DNA of 64,000 bases from an uncultured Dehalococcoidia bacterium (GCA_958296115.1 OY282442.1:654001-718000), one strand, 5' to 3'. Counted from the stretch's first letter, positions 16,700 to 26,041 are shown. Notes: generated from the letters alone by a model not told the origin. Program-made: numbers and translations.

Positions 16700-17191
16700 T
16701 TGCACGTTAACGTTTCGCATCTGCTGAAGGAGCCGAGCGGCGCGGTCCGCGCCTACGAGGTCGCAGAGCGGGTCGCGCTCGAAGACGGTCCCCACGAGGT
16801 CCGCGGGTCAGTGAAGCTGTTCCGGACCGACCGAGGCCTCTGGGTAACGGCAACGCTGGAGTCGAGCGCTCGGCGCACCTGCAGCCGATGCCTCGAAGAG
16901 AGCGCGCAGCCCTTCGAGATGGTCATAGATGAGGAGACGCAGCCCGACGACGCGGTCATGGAGTCGGATGGGGAGCGTCTCAAGATAGATGACGGCGCGC
17001 TCGACCTCACTGAGGCCGTGCGGCAATACTTCGAGATAGCCGCCCCGATGAAGGCGGTCTGCAGTCCGGACTGCAAGGGTATCTGCATCGGCTGCGGGGC
17101 GAACCTCAACGATACGACGTGCGGGTGCGGCGGCGTTGCGCGGGACCCCAAGTGGGGCGCGCTGTTGGAGCTCGCCCCGTCCGGTCGCTGA
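16700..17191 (+). CDS. DUF177 (YceD-like) protein
   Basis: 163 aa. The DUF177 pattern is clear: VTATLESSARRTCSRCLEE with a CxxC, the acidic middle, then CSPDCKGICIGCGANLNDTTCGCG, a Cys-rich end that probably binds zinc. DUF177/YceD genes almost always precede rpmF, as here, and YceD is implicated in 23S rRNA accumulation. The TTG start at 16700 has GGAGG nine bases upstream (16686-16690); an ATG at 16691 is too close to that site. It is the first gene of a cluster running through acpP. Confidence 0.88.
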   Translation: MHVNVSHLLKEPSGAVRAYEVAERVALEDGPHEVRGSVKLFRTDRGLWVTATLESSARRTCSRCLEESAQPFEMVIDEETQPDDAVMESDGERLKIDDGALDLTEAVRQYFEIAAPMKAVCSPDCKGICIGCGANLNDTTCGCGGVARDPKWGALLELAPSGR

Positions 17192-17212
17192 ATAACAGGA
17201 AGCGGATAGAGA

Positions 17213-17407
17213 ATGCCACCACTACCTAAGAAGAAGCACTCGAGAGGACGGAGGGGCAAGAGGGCCTCCCACCTGGGGCTGAAGCGCATCTCCGTCTCCA
17301 AATGCTCGCACTGCGGGAACGCAATCAGGCCCCATCGGGCCTGCCCGAAGTGCGGCTACTACAATGGGCGTGAGATCCTGGTGGTCGAGTCCTCCGAAGT
17401 CGTGTAG
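17213..17407 (+). CDS. rpmF: 50S ribosomal protein L32
   Basis: 64 aa. It begins MPPLPKKKHSRGRRGKRASH and carries a zinc ribbon of two CxxC pairs (KCSHCGN and CPKCGYYNGRE), the hallmark of L32 in bacteria that keep the zinc-binding form. It sits in the 50S subunit near the peptidyl transferase centre and exit tunnel. It lies 21 bases after DUF177 and 26 bases before fabD, the standard linkage of L32 with fatty-acid genes. Confidence 0.97.
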   Translation: MPPLPKKKHSRGRRGKRASHLGLKRISVSKCSHCGNAIRPHRACPKCGYYNGREILVVESSEVV

Positions 17408-17433
17408 GCGAAGGTCGGACCACCATCAGACAA

Positions 17434-18393
17434 ATGGGCTTCACGCTGCCGACGGCTAAGGGCAATTCGGACGTCGGCTACCTGTTTCCAGGCCAGGGGT
17501 CGCAGTCTGTCGGCATGGGGATGCAGCTCTACGACATGTCGCAGGCGGCCCGCTCTATCTTCCATGAAGTGGACATGGCCTTGGGCCGCCCGCTGACCAA
17601 GCTGGTCTTCAACGGGCCCGACTCCGCCCTGCGCGACACTATGAACGCGCAGCCGGCTATCATGGCCGTTAGCCTCGCGGCAGCCAGGTCCATGGAGGAG
17701 CAGCTTGGACCAGAGCGTATGCCGCCCCCGGCCTTCATGGCAGGCCATAGCCTCGGTGAGTTCACAGCCCTTGCGGTCGCGGGGGTGCTGGAGGTGGGGG
17801 AGACGGCCCGGCTGGTACAGGAGCGCGGCAGGCTGATGCAGGACGCCTGCGAACGCCAGCCGGGGGGCATGGCAGCTATATTCGGCTTGGACTTGGACAC
17901 CATCGAAGAGGTCGCCCGGGAGACCGGCACATACGTCTCGAACGTCAACACCGCCGAGCAGGTAGTCATCAGTGGAGATCTCTTGGCTATCGCTCACGCC
18001 CTCGACCTCGCATCAGCCCGCGGTGCGAAGAGGACCGTCCCCCTCAAGGTGGGAGGCGCCTTCCATTCGGCGCTCATGGAGCCTGCCAAGGCCGGACTGG
18101 TGCAGGCCGTAACCGACGTCGAGTTCAGAGACCCAAAGGTCCCGATAGTAGGCAACTGCACGGCCGAACCCCTTACGACGGCCGACGAAGTCAAGCGGGA
18201 GGTAATCAGCCAGATATCGAGCTGCGTCCAATGGAAGCGCTCCATGGACTACATGCTGAGAGCCGGCGTATCGCGCTTCATCGAGATAGGACCCGGCAGG
18301 GCGCTGAGCAGTATGGCCAAGAGAATAGACCGCTCGGTCTCCTCGGTCAGCGTCGGGGACATGGACTCGGTCCTGTCATTTGGCAAGGGCTAG
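17434..18393 (+). CDS. fabD: Malonyl-CoA:ACP transacylase
   Basis: 319 aa enzyme loading malonyl onto acyl carrier protein for fatty-acid synthesis. Motifs: YLFPGQGSQSVGMG near residue 16, AGHSLGEFTALAV with the nucleophile Ser106, the LMQDACERQPGGMAAIFGL stretch, VNTAEQVVISGD, and GGAFHSALMEPA with the catalytic His. The length is normal (about 310). No strong Shine-Dalgarno precedes the ATG, so coupling to rpmF is possible. It is separated from its substrate protein gene acpP by nusB. Confidence 0.96.
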   Translation: MGFTLPTAKGNSDVGYLFPGQGSQSVGMGMQLYDMSQAARSIFHEVDMALGRPLTKLVFNGPDSALRDTMNAQPAIMAVSLAAARSMEEQLGPERMPPPAFMAGHSLGEFTALAVAGVLEVGETARLVQERGRLMQDACERQPGGMAAIFGLDLDTIEEVARETGTYVSNVNTAEQVVISGDLLAIAHALDLASARGAKRTVPLKVGGAFHSALMEPAKAGLVQAVTDVEFRDPKVPIVGNCTAEPLTTADEVKREVISQISSCVQWKRSMDYMLRAGVSRFIEIGPGRALSSMAKRIDRSVSSVSVGDMDSVLSFGKG

Positions 18394-18423
18394 GGTCGCC
18401 GCCGATAGGCTAACCTACGCAAC

Positions 18424-18906
18424 TTGACCACGGCAGCGTCCTCTTACACGTCGCGGCGCAGGGCAAGGATACTCGCCCTCCAGGCGCTCTACGAGATGGA
18501 CGGGGCCGGCCACGACCCGGAGAGAGTGGTAGCCCAGAGGATTCGGGAGCGCTCCTCATCGCGCGCCGTCGAGACATTCGCGCGGGATGTGGTCCTGGGA
18601 GTCCTTGAGAATCTGGACGAGATAGATAGTATTATAATGAGGCATGCCCCGGCTTGGCCGGTACACCAGATCGCGGCCGTGGACCGCAACCTGTTGAGGG
18701 TGGCGATTTACGAGTTGGCGATAGACAAGGGCGCGCCGGCGAAAGTGGCTATCAACGAAGCGGTGGAAATAGGCAAGGTGTTCGGATCCGACAGCTCGCC
18801 CAAGTTCGTCAACGGCGTGCTGGGCTCCGTCCTCGCCGCGCAGCAATCCCAAGAAGAACCGAAGAACGGCATGACGATGGAGGTGGTAGATGGCAACAGT
18901 GCTTGA
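18424..18906 (+). CDS. nusB: Transcription antitermination protein NusB
   Basis: 160 aa with a TTG start. The all-helical NusB fold is recognisable: [20 protein letters not shown] at the start, the middle [20 protein letters not shown], then [16 protein letters not shown] and [12 protein letters not shown]. NusB binds boxA RNA with S10 (NusE) to prevent premature termination in rRNA operons. It is inserted between fabD and acpP and overlaps the acpP start by 17 bases, so its expression is tied to fatty-acid genes. Confidence 0.95.
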   Translation: MTTAASSYTSRRRARILALQALYEMDGAGHDPERVVAQRIRERSSSRAVETFARDVVLGVLENLDEIDSIIMRHAPAWPVHQIAAVDRNLLRVAIYELAIDKGAPAKVAINEAVEIGKVFGSDSSPKFVNGVLGSVLAAQQSQEEPKNGMTMEVVDGNSA

Positions 18907-19150
18907 TAGAGTCCAGACTGTGGTTGCCGACAAGCTGAGCGTCGATACGGCCGAGGTGGTCCCCGGGGCGTCTTTCACCGAGGACCTGAACGCTGACTCG
19001 CTCGATCTCGTAGAGCTGATAATGGCGTTCGAAGAGGAGTTCGGGACGGACGATACCCCAATCGAGATCTCGGACGAGGACGCCGAGGGTATCACGACCG
19101 TACAAGCGGCTATCGACTACCTCAAGGAGCGCGGCGTCTCCGACGGGTAG
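18890..19150 (+). CDS. acpP: Acyl carrier protein
   Basis: 86 aa acidic four-helix carrier of growing acyl chains. The phosphopantetheine site is ADSLDLVEL with Ser37, and the typical [11 protein letters not shown] context precedes it. The C-terminus ([14 protein letters not shown]) is standard. It starts within the last 17 bases of nusB. The 149-base gap after it holds no feature that I recognise. Confidence 0.96.
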   Translation: MATVLDRVQTVVADKLSVDTAEVVPGASFTEDLNADSLDLVELIMAFEEEFGTDDTPIEISDEDAEGITTVQAAIDYLKERGVSDG

Positions 19151-19299
19151 TCGTTGCGTGGCCGCGCAGGCCGGCGGCTCCGTCATCCGGCGCAAGCCGA
19201 GTTCCGGCCCACGCCGACGTGTGCCGCCGCCGAATCCGCGTTGACGCTACCCGATGGCGCTGATAGGATGCGTCCATCCAACCCTACAGAGGCTTCTCC

Positions 19300-19908
19300 A
19301 TGTCGGAGTACGACCTTCTCGTACGCGAGATTCACGACTGCACTCGTTGCACCCTTTCGGCCAAGCGCACCCAGGCCGTGCCGGGGGAGGGGTCCCTGGA
19401 CGCCGACGTCGTCTTCATCGGCGAGGGGCCGGGCTTCTACGAGGACAGGGACGGGCGGCCCTTCGTCGGGCCGGCAGGCAAACTCCTCGACGAACTCCTG
19501 GCATCCATCGGACTGGGGCGCGGAGACGTGTACATCACGAACATGATAAAGTGCCGGGCGCCCAACAACAGGGACCCCCTGCCGGGCGAGATCTCCGCCT
19601 GCAAGCCTTTCTTGGACCGGCAGATCGACATGATCCGCCCCAAGGTGATAGTAACGCTTGGCCGATACTCGTTCCAGCGCTTCTTCCCCGGCGAAACGCT
19701 GAGCAAGTCGCGCGGGACGCCCAGAAAGCTGAACGGCTACACGGCCTACCCCATCTACCACCCCGCGGCGGCGCTGCACAACCCGAGGCTCCGGCCCGCT
19801 CTCGAACAGGACTTCGGGAAGCTGCAGAAGCTGCTGGCGGACCCCGGGACTGCGCCGCCCGAAGAACCCGAAGAGCAGGAAGATTCGGAGCAGCTTAGCT
19901 TCTTCTAA
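19300..19908 (+). CDS. Family 4 uracil-DNA glycosylase (Fe-S) with C-terminal clamp-binding-like motif
   Basis: 202 aa base-excision-repair enzyme removing uracil from DNA. The [4Fe-4S] ligands are Cys14, Cys17, Cys85 and Cys101. Active-site motifs are GEGPG (residues 41-45), the GRPFVGPAGKLLDELL segment, TNMIKCRAPNNRDP and YHPAAALHNP (motif B His). After an acidic, Pro/Glu-rich tail the protein ends in QLSFF (198-202), which fits the bacterial beta-sliding-clamp consensus QL(S/D)LF. That would target repair to replication forks. It is 5 bases upstream of the RNase J gene. Confidence 0.92.
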   Translation: MSEYDLLVREIHDCTRCTLSAKRTQAVPGEGSLDADVVFIGEGPGFYEDRDGRPFVGPAGKLLDELLASIGLGRGDVYITNMIKCRAPNNRDPLPGEISACKPFLDRQIDMIRPKVIVTLGRYSFQRFFPGETLSKSRGTPRKLNGYTAYPIYHPAAALHNPRLRPALEQDFGKLQKLLADPGTAPPEEPEEQEDSEQLSFF

Positions 19909-19913
19909 CCATC

Positions 19914-21566
19914 ATGAGCGCGTTACGAGTAATCCCCCTGGGCGGGCTGGGCGAGATCGGCAAGAACATGATGGCCTTGGAGTATGGCGGCGACATCGTC
20001 GTCATAGACGCAGGCTTGCTGTTCCCCGACGAGAGCGCCCCAGGGATCGATTTCGCCATCCCCGACATCACGTACCTCCTGGACAATTACCCCAGGATAC
20101 GGGCCATCCTGATAACCCACGGCCACGAGGACCATATCGGCGCTCTCCCGTGGGTCCTTGCTGACCTGGACGTGCCAGTATATGCGTCAAGGCTGGCGCA
20201 CGGCCTTATCAGCGTCAAGCTCCGTGAGCGCGGCTTGCTGCGCGGCGCCAAGCTCAACGTCGTCGAGCCATACGAGCCGTTCCGGGTCGGCGGCCTGGGC
20301 GTCGAGTTCTTCCGCGTGTGCCACTCGATCCCCGACGCGATGGGGATAGCGATAACCACGCCCATAGGGATGGTGGTGCATACCGGGGACTTCAAGATAG
20401 ACCACACCCCGGCGGACGGCAAGGTGATGGACTTCTCGGCATTAGCTCGCATGGGGTCGGAAGGCGTATTGCTGCTCTGCTCCGACTCGACCTACGCGGA
20501 AGCTGAGGGATACACGCCTTCCGAGCAGGTCGTCGGCGAGGCGCTCGACCGCGCCATCGGCGAGGCCGAAGGGCGGGTCATGATAGCGACCTTCGCCTCC
20601 TTGATCTCGCGGATTCAGCAGATAGTGGACGCCGCGGTCAAGCACGACCGCAAGGTGGCAGTGGTCGGGCGCAGCATGGTCAACAACGTCAAGATGGCGA
20701 GGAATATGGGCTACCTCAACGTGCCGGACGAGGCCATCGTGCCGCTGAACCAGGCGGGCAAGCTCCCGCTGGAAAAGCTCGTGATAGTCGCAACCGGCGC
20801 CCAGGGAGAGCCTACGTCGGCGCTGGTCAGGATAGCCAACCGCGGCCATCCCGACGTGGAGGTGGTCCCCGGCGATACGGTCGTCATATCCGCTTCGCCC
20901 ATTCCGGGCAACGAGACCCTGGTCGCAAAGACGATCGACAACCTGTCCCGCCAGGGCGCCCGCGTCCTATACAGCCGAGTAGCCCTCGTTCACGTCCACG
21001 GACACGGCAGCCGCGAGGAGCTGAAGATGATGCTGAGCGTGCTCAAGCCACGCTTCTTCGTGCCGGTCCATGGAGAGTACCGCCACTTGGCGGCGCACGC
21101 AGCCATCGCTCAGGCGACTGGCGTGGCGGCGGAGAATACCTTCGTCCTGGAGGATGGGGACGTGCTGGAGTTGACCGAGACCGACGGCGCGGTGGTAGAT
21201 ACAGTCCCGGCCGGACTCGTCTATATCGAGGGTCAGCGGCGGTTGATACATGAGAGCGCTGTCATGGACGAGAGAGTAGCGCTGGCGCGTGGGGGCGTTG
21301 TCGTAGTATCGGCGGCAATGAGCCGCCGCCAAGCCGGCGCGGTCCAAGAGGCGGAGGTGATGGCATCGGGGTTCGCCGCGGCCGAGGATACGGCGGGAAT
21401 CCTCGAAAGAGCCGCGGAAGAGGCCCAATTTACCCTAGAAGAGGCGATGGACATGCGCCTAGATTGGAGCAGGACGCGAGGCTTGCTGAAGACGCGGGTG
21501 TCAGACTTCCTCTACCAAGAGACCCGTACTCGCCCGACCGTATTGGTGCATCTACGGGAGGATTGA
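19914..21566 (+). CDS. rnj: Ribonuclease J
   Basis: 550 aa metallo-beta-lactamase/beta-CASP ribonuclease that matures and degrades RNA, with endonuclease and 5'-3' exonuclease activity. The start VIPLGGLGEIGKNM, the metal motif HGHEDH (residues 69-74), the later His/Asp strands (FRVCHSIPDAMG, HTGDFKID), the beta-CASP region VVGRSMVNNVKMA, ATGAQGEPTSAL, and HGHGSREELKMML with PVHGEYRH are all present. The C-terminal dimerisation domain follows. A single copy is in view, so J1/J2 assignment is not possible. Five-base spacing from the glycosylase implies one transcript. Confidence 0.96.
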   Translation: MSALRVIPLGGLGEIGKNMMALEYGGDIVVIDAGLLFPDESAPGIDFAIPDITYLLDNYPRIRAILITHGHEDHIGALPWVLADLDVPVYASRLAHGLISVKLRERGLLRGAKLNVVEPYEPFRVGGLGVEFFRVCHSIPDAMGIAITTPIGMVVHTGDFKIDHTPADGKVMDFSALARMGSEGVLLLCSDSTYAEAEGYTPSEQVVGEALDRAIGEAEGRVMIATFASLISRIQQIVDAAVKHDRKVAVVGRSMVNNVKMARNMGYLNVPDEAIVPLNQAGKLPLEKLVIVATGAQGEPTSALVRIANRGHPDVEVVPGDTVVISASPIPGNETLVAKTIDNLSRQGARVLYSRVALVHVHGHGSREELKMMLSVLKPRFFVPVHGEYRHLAAHAAIAQATGVAAENTFVLEDGDVLELTETDGAVVDTVPAGLVYIEGQRRLIHESAVMDERVALARGGVVVVSAAMSRRQAGAVQEAEVMASGFAAAEDTAGILERAAEEAQFTLEEAMDMRLDWSRTRGLLKTRVSDFLYQETRTRPTVLVHLRED

Positions 21567-21630
21567 GGCGCTCGGCCAGCGCCCGCGCCAACGACTTTTG
21601 GCTTCAGTCAACGGGTTAGGAGGCAAGAGC

Positions 21631-24141
21631 ATGGCTCGTCGAATCCTGTCATCCAAGATCGGCCTGGCAGTCGCTGCAGTCGCGGTTCTGGCCGCTTCCG
21701 GAGCCGGTTTCTGGTATCGGCAGCAGATACTCGACGCATACGCAGCCTCCAAAGAGCAGGCGCTGACCACCTTGAGCCTCGGCCTGTTCCCGGCCCTGGC
21801 CTGGATTGCCGCGTTCGCAGTCATCATGCTAATGGCCCGTTCCTGGCGCACGCGAATCAGCCTGGGAGCGTCATCGCTGTTCGCCCTTGCCGGGGTCCTG
21901 GGCCTGATGTCGTTCTTCGAGGTCCACTTCGGCTCCCTCTCCTGGGCGACGCTCGGCGGCGAGGTGAGCCTTGGAGGCAGAATAGGCGAGGCGATAGCGG
22001 GTACGCAGAGCGCGCTCGCATGGGCAAGGGTCGCGGCCCTGTTCGTGATAGCGGCCGCCGTGGCCGCGCCTTCCGCGGCCCTGTTCACCGCAAGAGCCGG
22101 CGGCGGTTTCGCGCTGGGCGCATACGCCGCAATCGCCCTAGGCGTCGGCAAGGCGGCCTCGGCCATCGGCGGGATGCGTCGAGAGAAGCCAGCGCCCGCC
22201 CCCGCCGAACAGGAGATTATGACGCCGGCGAGCTCCGCCGAGCTATCGGAGCTGCTGAGGCCGCAGGCCATAGAGAGCGAGCCGCTGGAAGAGTCCGAGA
22301 ACTGGGAGTACCAGGAAACATCGGCGGCAGAGACGGATAGCTGGGAATATCAGGAAATCGACGAGGCCGTCCCCAGCGTCGCAGAAGAGAGCGCGCTGGA
22401 GCCGGCAGCCGTGTTGGCGGCGGAGCAGCCCCTCGCGGGAACCGCCGATACGCTCGAACAGCAGATCGAATCCTTGCCCCCTATCCTAGACGAGCCTCAG
22501 CCCGCCGGGGCTAGGTTCAACAAGTTCTGGCAGTCCGAAACGGCGCCGCTGGCGACGCGGCAGGGCATTACGCACTACCAGGACCTCGGCGGCGACGATG
22601 ATGAAGAGATGATGGCGCCGTTTCTCGGCACAGACTCCGAGTCATGGTCGAGGCCGTCCATGGACATCCTGCACGACGTGCCGGAGGGCGGAATCACCGA
22701 TGAGGAGATGTCGGAGACCGCCGAGACCATCAAGACCACCCTGGGCGACTACGGCGTGGAGGTGGAGGTGGAAGAGACCCATCCGGGGCCTACAGTAACC
22801 ATGTACGGCCTCGTTCCCGGCTGGGTCAGGCGTTACAAGCAGGTCAAGGCCACCGACGAAGCGGGCCGTCCCAAGCTCAACGAAGCCGGCAAGCCTATCG
22901 TCTCCCGCGTAGAAACGAAGACCCGCGTCAAGGTGGACGCCATCACCTCGCGAGAGAAAGACCTGTCGCTCGCTCTCCGCACCTCCAGCATACGCATCGA
23001 GACGCCCGTGATGGGCAAGTCGCTGGTGGGCGTGGAGGTCCCGAACCCGAATCCGTCGCTCGTCACGCTGCGCGGCGTCATGGAAGGCGCGGAGTACCGC
23101 AAGCTCCTGGGAAAGGCAAAGCTGCCGGTCGCCCTCGGCAAGGGCAGCGGCGGCGAGGCCGTGGTCATTGACCTCGCCAAGATGCCCCACCTGCTGGTAG
23201 CCGGCGCAACCGGGAGCGGCAAGAGCGTATGCATCAACACCATCCTGTCTGGACTGATCATGGAGAAGACGCCCGAAGACCTGCGCCTGCTCCTCATAGA
23301 CCCCAAGCGCGTCGAGCTCACCCCCTACAACGGCATCCCACACCTGCTCACCCCCGTCGTAGTGGAGACCGACGAGGTGGTCGGCTTGCTCAAGGGGCTG
23401 ATAGCCGAGATGATGAACCGCTACCGCCGCATGGAGGAGGTCGGGGTACGCAACATAGACTCCTACAACCGGAAGGCGCACGACCGGATGCCCTACCTCG
23501 TCGTCGCCGTGGACGAGCTCGCCGACCTGATGATGACTGCGTCGTTCGACGTAGAGCAGTCCCTCTGCAGGTTGGCGCAGATGGGCCGCGCCACCGGGAT
23601 TCACCTGATAGTCGCAACTCAGCGGCCATCGGTCGACGTCGTAACGGGGCTGATCAAGGCCAACTTCCCCAGCAGGATCAGCTTCGGCGTAACGTCCCAG
23701 ATAGACTCCCGCACGATACTCGACACCGCGGGCGCCGAAAAGCTGCTCGGCAAGGGGGACATGCTGTACCAGGCCGTTGACGCATCGAGGCCAGGGCGCG
23801 TCCAGGGCGTCTTCATCTCGGACTCCGAGGTTGAAGACCTGGTCGAGTTCTGGCAGACGACCCCCCGCGGCCCACTGCCCGAAGTCTCCCTGCACACGTC
23901 CGGCGACGGGGACGAGGAGGGGGACAAGGACGATGGGGACGAGGACTTGGAACGGGACGAGATGCTGAACAAGGCGATAGAGCTTGCCCAGAAGCAGAAG
24001 AAGCTCTCGACCTCGCTGCTGCAGCGCCGCCTGCGAATCGGCTACCCACGGGCGGCCCGCCTGATGGACCAGCTCGAGGAGGAGGGCATAGTCGGCCCGG
24101 GCGACGGCTCCAAGTCGAGGGATGTTATAATCAGCGTGTAA
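21631..24141 (+). CDS. ftsK: FtsK/SpoIIIE DNA translocase
   Basis: 836 aa. Four hydrophobic segments occupy roughly the first 190 residues, followed by an acidic linker, the FtsK alpha/beta domains, the Walker A loop AGATGSGKSV, Walker B region YLVVAVDELADLMM, and the arginine-finger/sensor strand IVATQRPSVDVVTGLIKANF. The final 65 residues form the winged-helix gamma domain (LLQRRLRIGYPRAARLMDQL) that reads KOPS-like polar sequences. It pumps chromosomal DNA through the septum during division. The ATG at 21631 has GGAGG eight bases upstream; an in-frame TTG further upstream is disfavoured. Confidence 0.95.
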   Translation: MARRILSSKIGLAVAAVAVLAASGAGFWYRQQILDAYAASKEQALTTLSLGLFPALAWIAAFAVIMLMARSWRTRISLGASSLFALAGVLGLMSFFEVHFGSLSWATLGGEVSLGGRIGEAIAGTQSALAWARVAALFVIAAAVAAPSAALFTARAGGGFALGAYAAIALGVGKAASAIGGMRREKPAPAPAEQEIMTPASSAELSELLRPQAIESEPLEESENWEYQETSAAETDSWEYQEIDEAVPSVAEESALEPAAVLAAEQPLAGTADTLEQQIESLPPILDEPQPAGARFNKFWQSETAPLATRQGITHYQDLGGDDDEEMMAPFLGTDSESWSRPSMDILHDVPEGGITDEEMSETAETIKTTLGDYGVEVEVEETHPGPTVTMYGLVPGWVRRYKQVKATDEAGRPKLNEAGKPIVSRVETKTRVKVDAITSREKDLSLALRTSSIRIETPVMGKSLVGVEVPNPNPSLVTLRGVMEGAEYRKLLGKAKLPVALGKGSGGEAVVIDLAKMPHLLVAGATGSGKSVCINTILSGLIMEKTPEDLRLLLIDPKRVELTPYNGIPHLLTPVVVETDEVVGLLKGLIAEMMNRYRRMEEVGVRNIDSYNRKAHDRMPYLVVAVDELADLMMTASFDVEQSLCRLAQMGRATGIHLIVATQRPSVDVVTGLIKANFPSRISFGVTSQIDSRTILDTAGAEKLLGKGDMLYQAVDASRPGRVQGVFISDSEVEDLVEFWQTTPRGPLPEVSLHTSGDGDEEGDKDDGDEDLERDEMLNKAIELAQKQKKLSTSLLQRRLRIGYPRAARLMDQLEEEGIVGPGDGSKSRDVIISV

Positions 24142-24183
24142 GCGCTCGAACGGCCTGACAGGGCCGGGGAACCTCCGGCCGAT

Positions 24184-24211
24184 AAGGAACCTTCCCCGGG
24201 GAAGGTTCCTT
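24184..24211. terminator. Perfect 28-base palindrome after ftsK
   Basis: Two 12-base arms (AAGGAACCTTCC and its complement) around CCGG, 42 bases after the ftsK stop. The stretch that follows, GCATTTAGG, has only a weak T run. It probably acts as a terminator or attenuator for the repair-RNase J-ftsK transcript; an operator role before accDA is possible. Confidence 0.65.
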
Positions 24212-24229
24212 GCATTTAGGGGGATGGGC

Positions 24230-26041
24230 ATGGTCCGCAATGTAACGGGGGCAATCGGCTCCATGGTAGGACGCCGCGACGGAGACGGCCCAGACCCGGC
24301 CCGGGAGTCCTGCCTCGTCTGCGGTGCGGACCTCGTCGAGTCCGAGACCTTCGCCCGCGACCGCTTCTGCCCCGTCTGCCACTTCCACTACAGCATGACG
24401 GCCCGCGAGCGCATCGAATCCCTGGCCGACCCCGGCTCCTTCCGAGAGACGAACCGCAGCGTAACATCCCTGGACCCGCTGTCGTTCTCGTCGCGCGTCT
24501 CGTACAAGCAGCGCCTCTTCCGGGACCAGCGCCGCACCGGGCTAACCGAGGCGATAGTCACCGGCGCGTGCTCGATAGGCGGCAGCCCCGCCGTGCTGGC
24601 CGTGCTCGACTTCGGATTCATGGGCGGCAGCATGGGCTGCGTCGTTGGCGAGAAGGTAGCGCTGGCGATGGAGTACGCCGCCAAGCGGGACCTGCCGCTC
24701 GTCGCGGTCGTAACGAGCGGCGGCACGCGGGTCCAAGAGGGCGTCCTGTCCCTCATGCAGATGGCCAAGACCGCAATTGCCGCCAACCGGCTCCACGAGA
24801 AGGGCCTGCCGCTCATATCGGTCCTCGCGAACCCCGCCACAGGCCACGCTTACGCCAGCTTCGCCAACCTGGCCGACATCATCCTAGCGGAGCCGGGCGC
24901 CATCGTCGGGCTCGCGCCCATGAGGTCGATTCGGGAATCCAGCGCGCAGCCTGTCCCGCGCGGCTCACATACCAGCGAATCACACCTCGCTCATGGCATG
25001 GTCGACGGCGTGGTGCATCGCGCGGACATGCGCGACAGGATAGCCGCTCTGCTCGACCTGCTCGGCTCCAGGTTCCGCTTGGAAGCCCAGCGCGCCCTAG
25101 AGCCGACGCAGCGGCCCGAGCCGAGACCGCAGGCGTGGCGCTCGGTCAGCCTTACGCGCAGGGACGACCGCCCAACCTCCATGAGTTACGTATCCCGCAT
25201 CGTATCCAGCTTCGTGGAAATACACGGCGACAGGGTGTACGGCGACGACGCCGCAGTGGTATGCGGGATAGGACAGCTGGGCGGGCAGACCGTCGCCCTG
25301 ATAGGACAGGAGCGCGGCGAGGACAACGGCGTGGAGCGCAACGGCGGCAGGACGTCGCCCGAAGGCTTCCGGAAGGCGCGCCGCGCCGCCGACCTGGCCG
25401 AGAAGTTCGGCCTGCCCCTGATAACGCTGATAGACACGCCCGGCCCCCTCACCTCGCTGGAAGCGGAGGAGCGCGGACTCGGCAATACCATAGCCATGAT
25501 GATGTCCCGAATGGGACGCCTCGAGACGCCTTCTATCGCGGTCATCATCGGCGAGGGCGGCAGCGAGGGGGCCCTGGCGCTGGGGCTGGCGAACCGCGTC
25601 CTGATGCTCGAAAACGCCATCTACTCGGTCATATCTCCCGAAGAAGCCGCCGGCCTCTTCTACCATGACCAGTCCAGGGCGGACGAGGCCGCCGAGTCAC
25701 TGCGGCTCACCGCCCGCGACTGCTTGGAGCTTGGCATAGCCGACCACATCGTGCAGGAGCCTCCCGGCGGCGCGCACCTGAACCCCGGCGAGGCCGCCCG
25801 TCATCTCCGAAGAGCGCTGCTCCACGAGCTGTCCGCGCTCCAACCCATGAAGAAGCGTCGCATAGCATCCGAGCGCGGCAAGAAGTTCCGCAAGATGGGC
25901 GAGTACAGCTCCCACTTCAGGTCCGCCATAACGCGAGAAGTCAGCTCCTTGCAGAGCTTCGTATCGACCGGCGTGCGCCGAATCGCCCGCCGAGACCCCG
26001 AATCCGAGCCATATCCCAACGAAGATATCCCCGCCGGCTGA
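24230..26041 (+). CDS. accDA: Acetyl-CoA carboxylase carboxyltransferase, fused beta-alpha (AccD-AccA)
   Basis: 603 aa single chain combining both carboxyltransferase halves, which are separate in most bacteria. The N-terminal half has the AccD zinc ribbon (CLVCG...CPVCHFHY, residues 28-52) and the crotonase-fold segments LDFGFMGGSMGCVVGEK and VVTSGGTRVQEG. The C-terminal half matches AccA: IHGDRVYGDDAAVVCGIG, then NGGRTSPEGFRKARRAADLA, TLIDTPGP, IGEGGSEGALAL and the SVISPEEAA loop. It transfers carboxyl from biotin to acetyl-CoA. The ATG at 24230 fits AGGGGG six bases upstream better than the one at 24224. No biotin carrier or carboxylase gene is adjacent. Confidence 0.94.
   Translation: MVRNVTGAIGSMVGRRDGDGPDPARESCLVCGADLVESETFARDRFCPVCHFHYSMTARERIESLADPGSFRETNRSVTSLDPLSFSSRVSYKQRLFRDQRRTGLTEAIVTGACSIGGSPAVLAVLDFGFMGGSMGCVVGEKVALAMEYAAKRDLPLVAVVTSGGTRVQEGVLSLMQMAKTAIAANRLHEKGLPLISVLANPATGHAYASFANLADIILAEPGAIVGLAPMRSIRESSAQPVPRGSHTSESHLAHGMVDGVVHRADMRDRIAALLDLLGSRFRLEAQRALEPTQRPEPRPQAWRSVSLTRRDDRPTSMSYVSRIVSSFVEIHGDRVYGDDAAVVCGIGQLGGQTVALIGQERGEDNGVERNGGRTSPEGFRKARRAADLAEKFGLPLITLIDTPGPLTSLEAEERGLGNTIAMMMSRMGRLETPSIAVIIGEGGSEGALALGLANRVLMLENAIYSVISPEEAAGLFYHDQSRADEAAESLRLTARDCLELGIADHIVQEPPGGAHLNPGEAARHLRRALLHELSALQPMKKRRIASERGKKFRKMGEYSSHFRSAITREVSSLQSFVSTGVRRIARRDPESEPYPNEDIPAG

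Noticed and set aside
22642-24264. A 540-codon minus-strand frame opposite ftsK
   Set aside because: The sense strand encodes a complete FtsK with all motifs; the antisense frame has biased composition and no family features.
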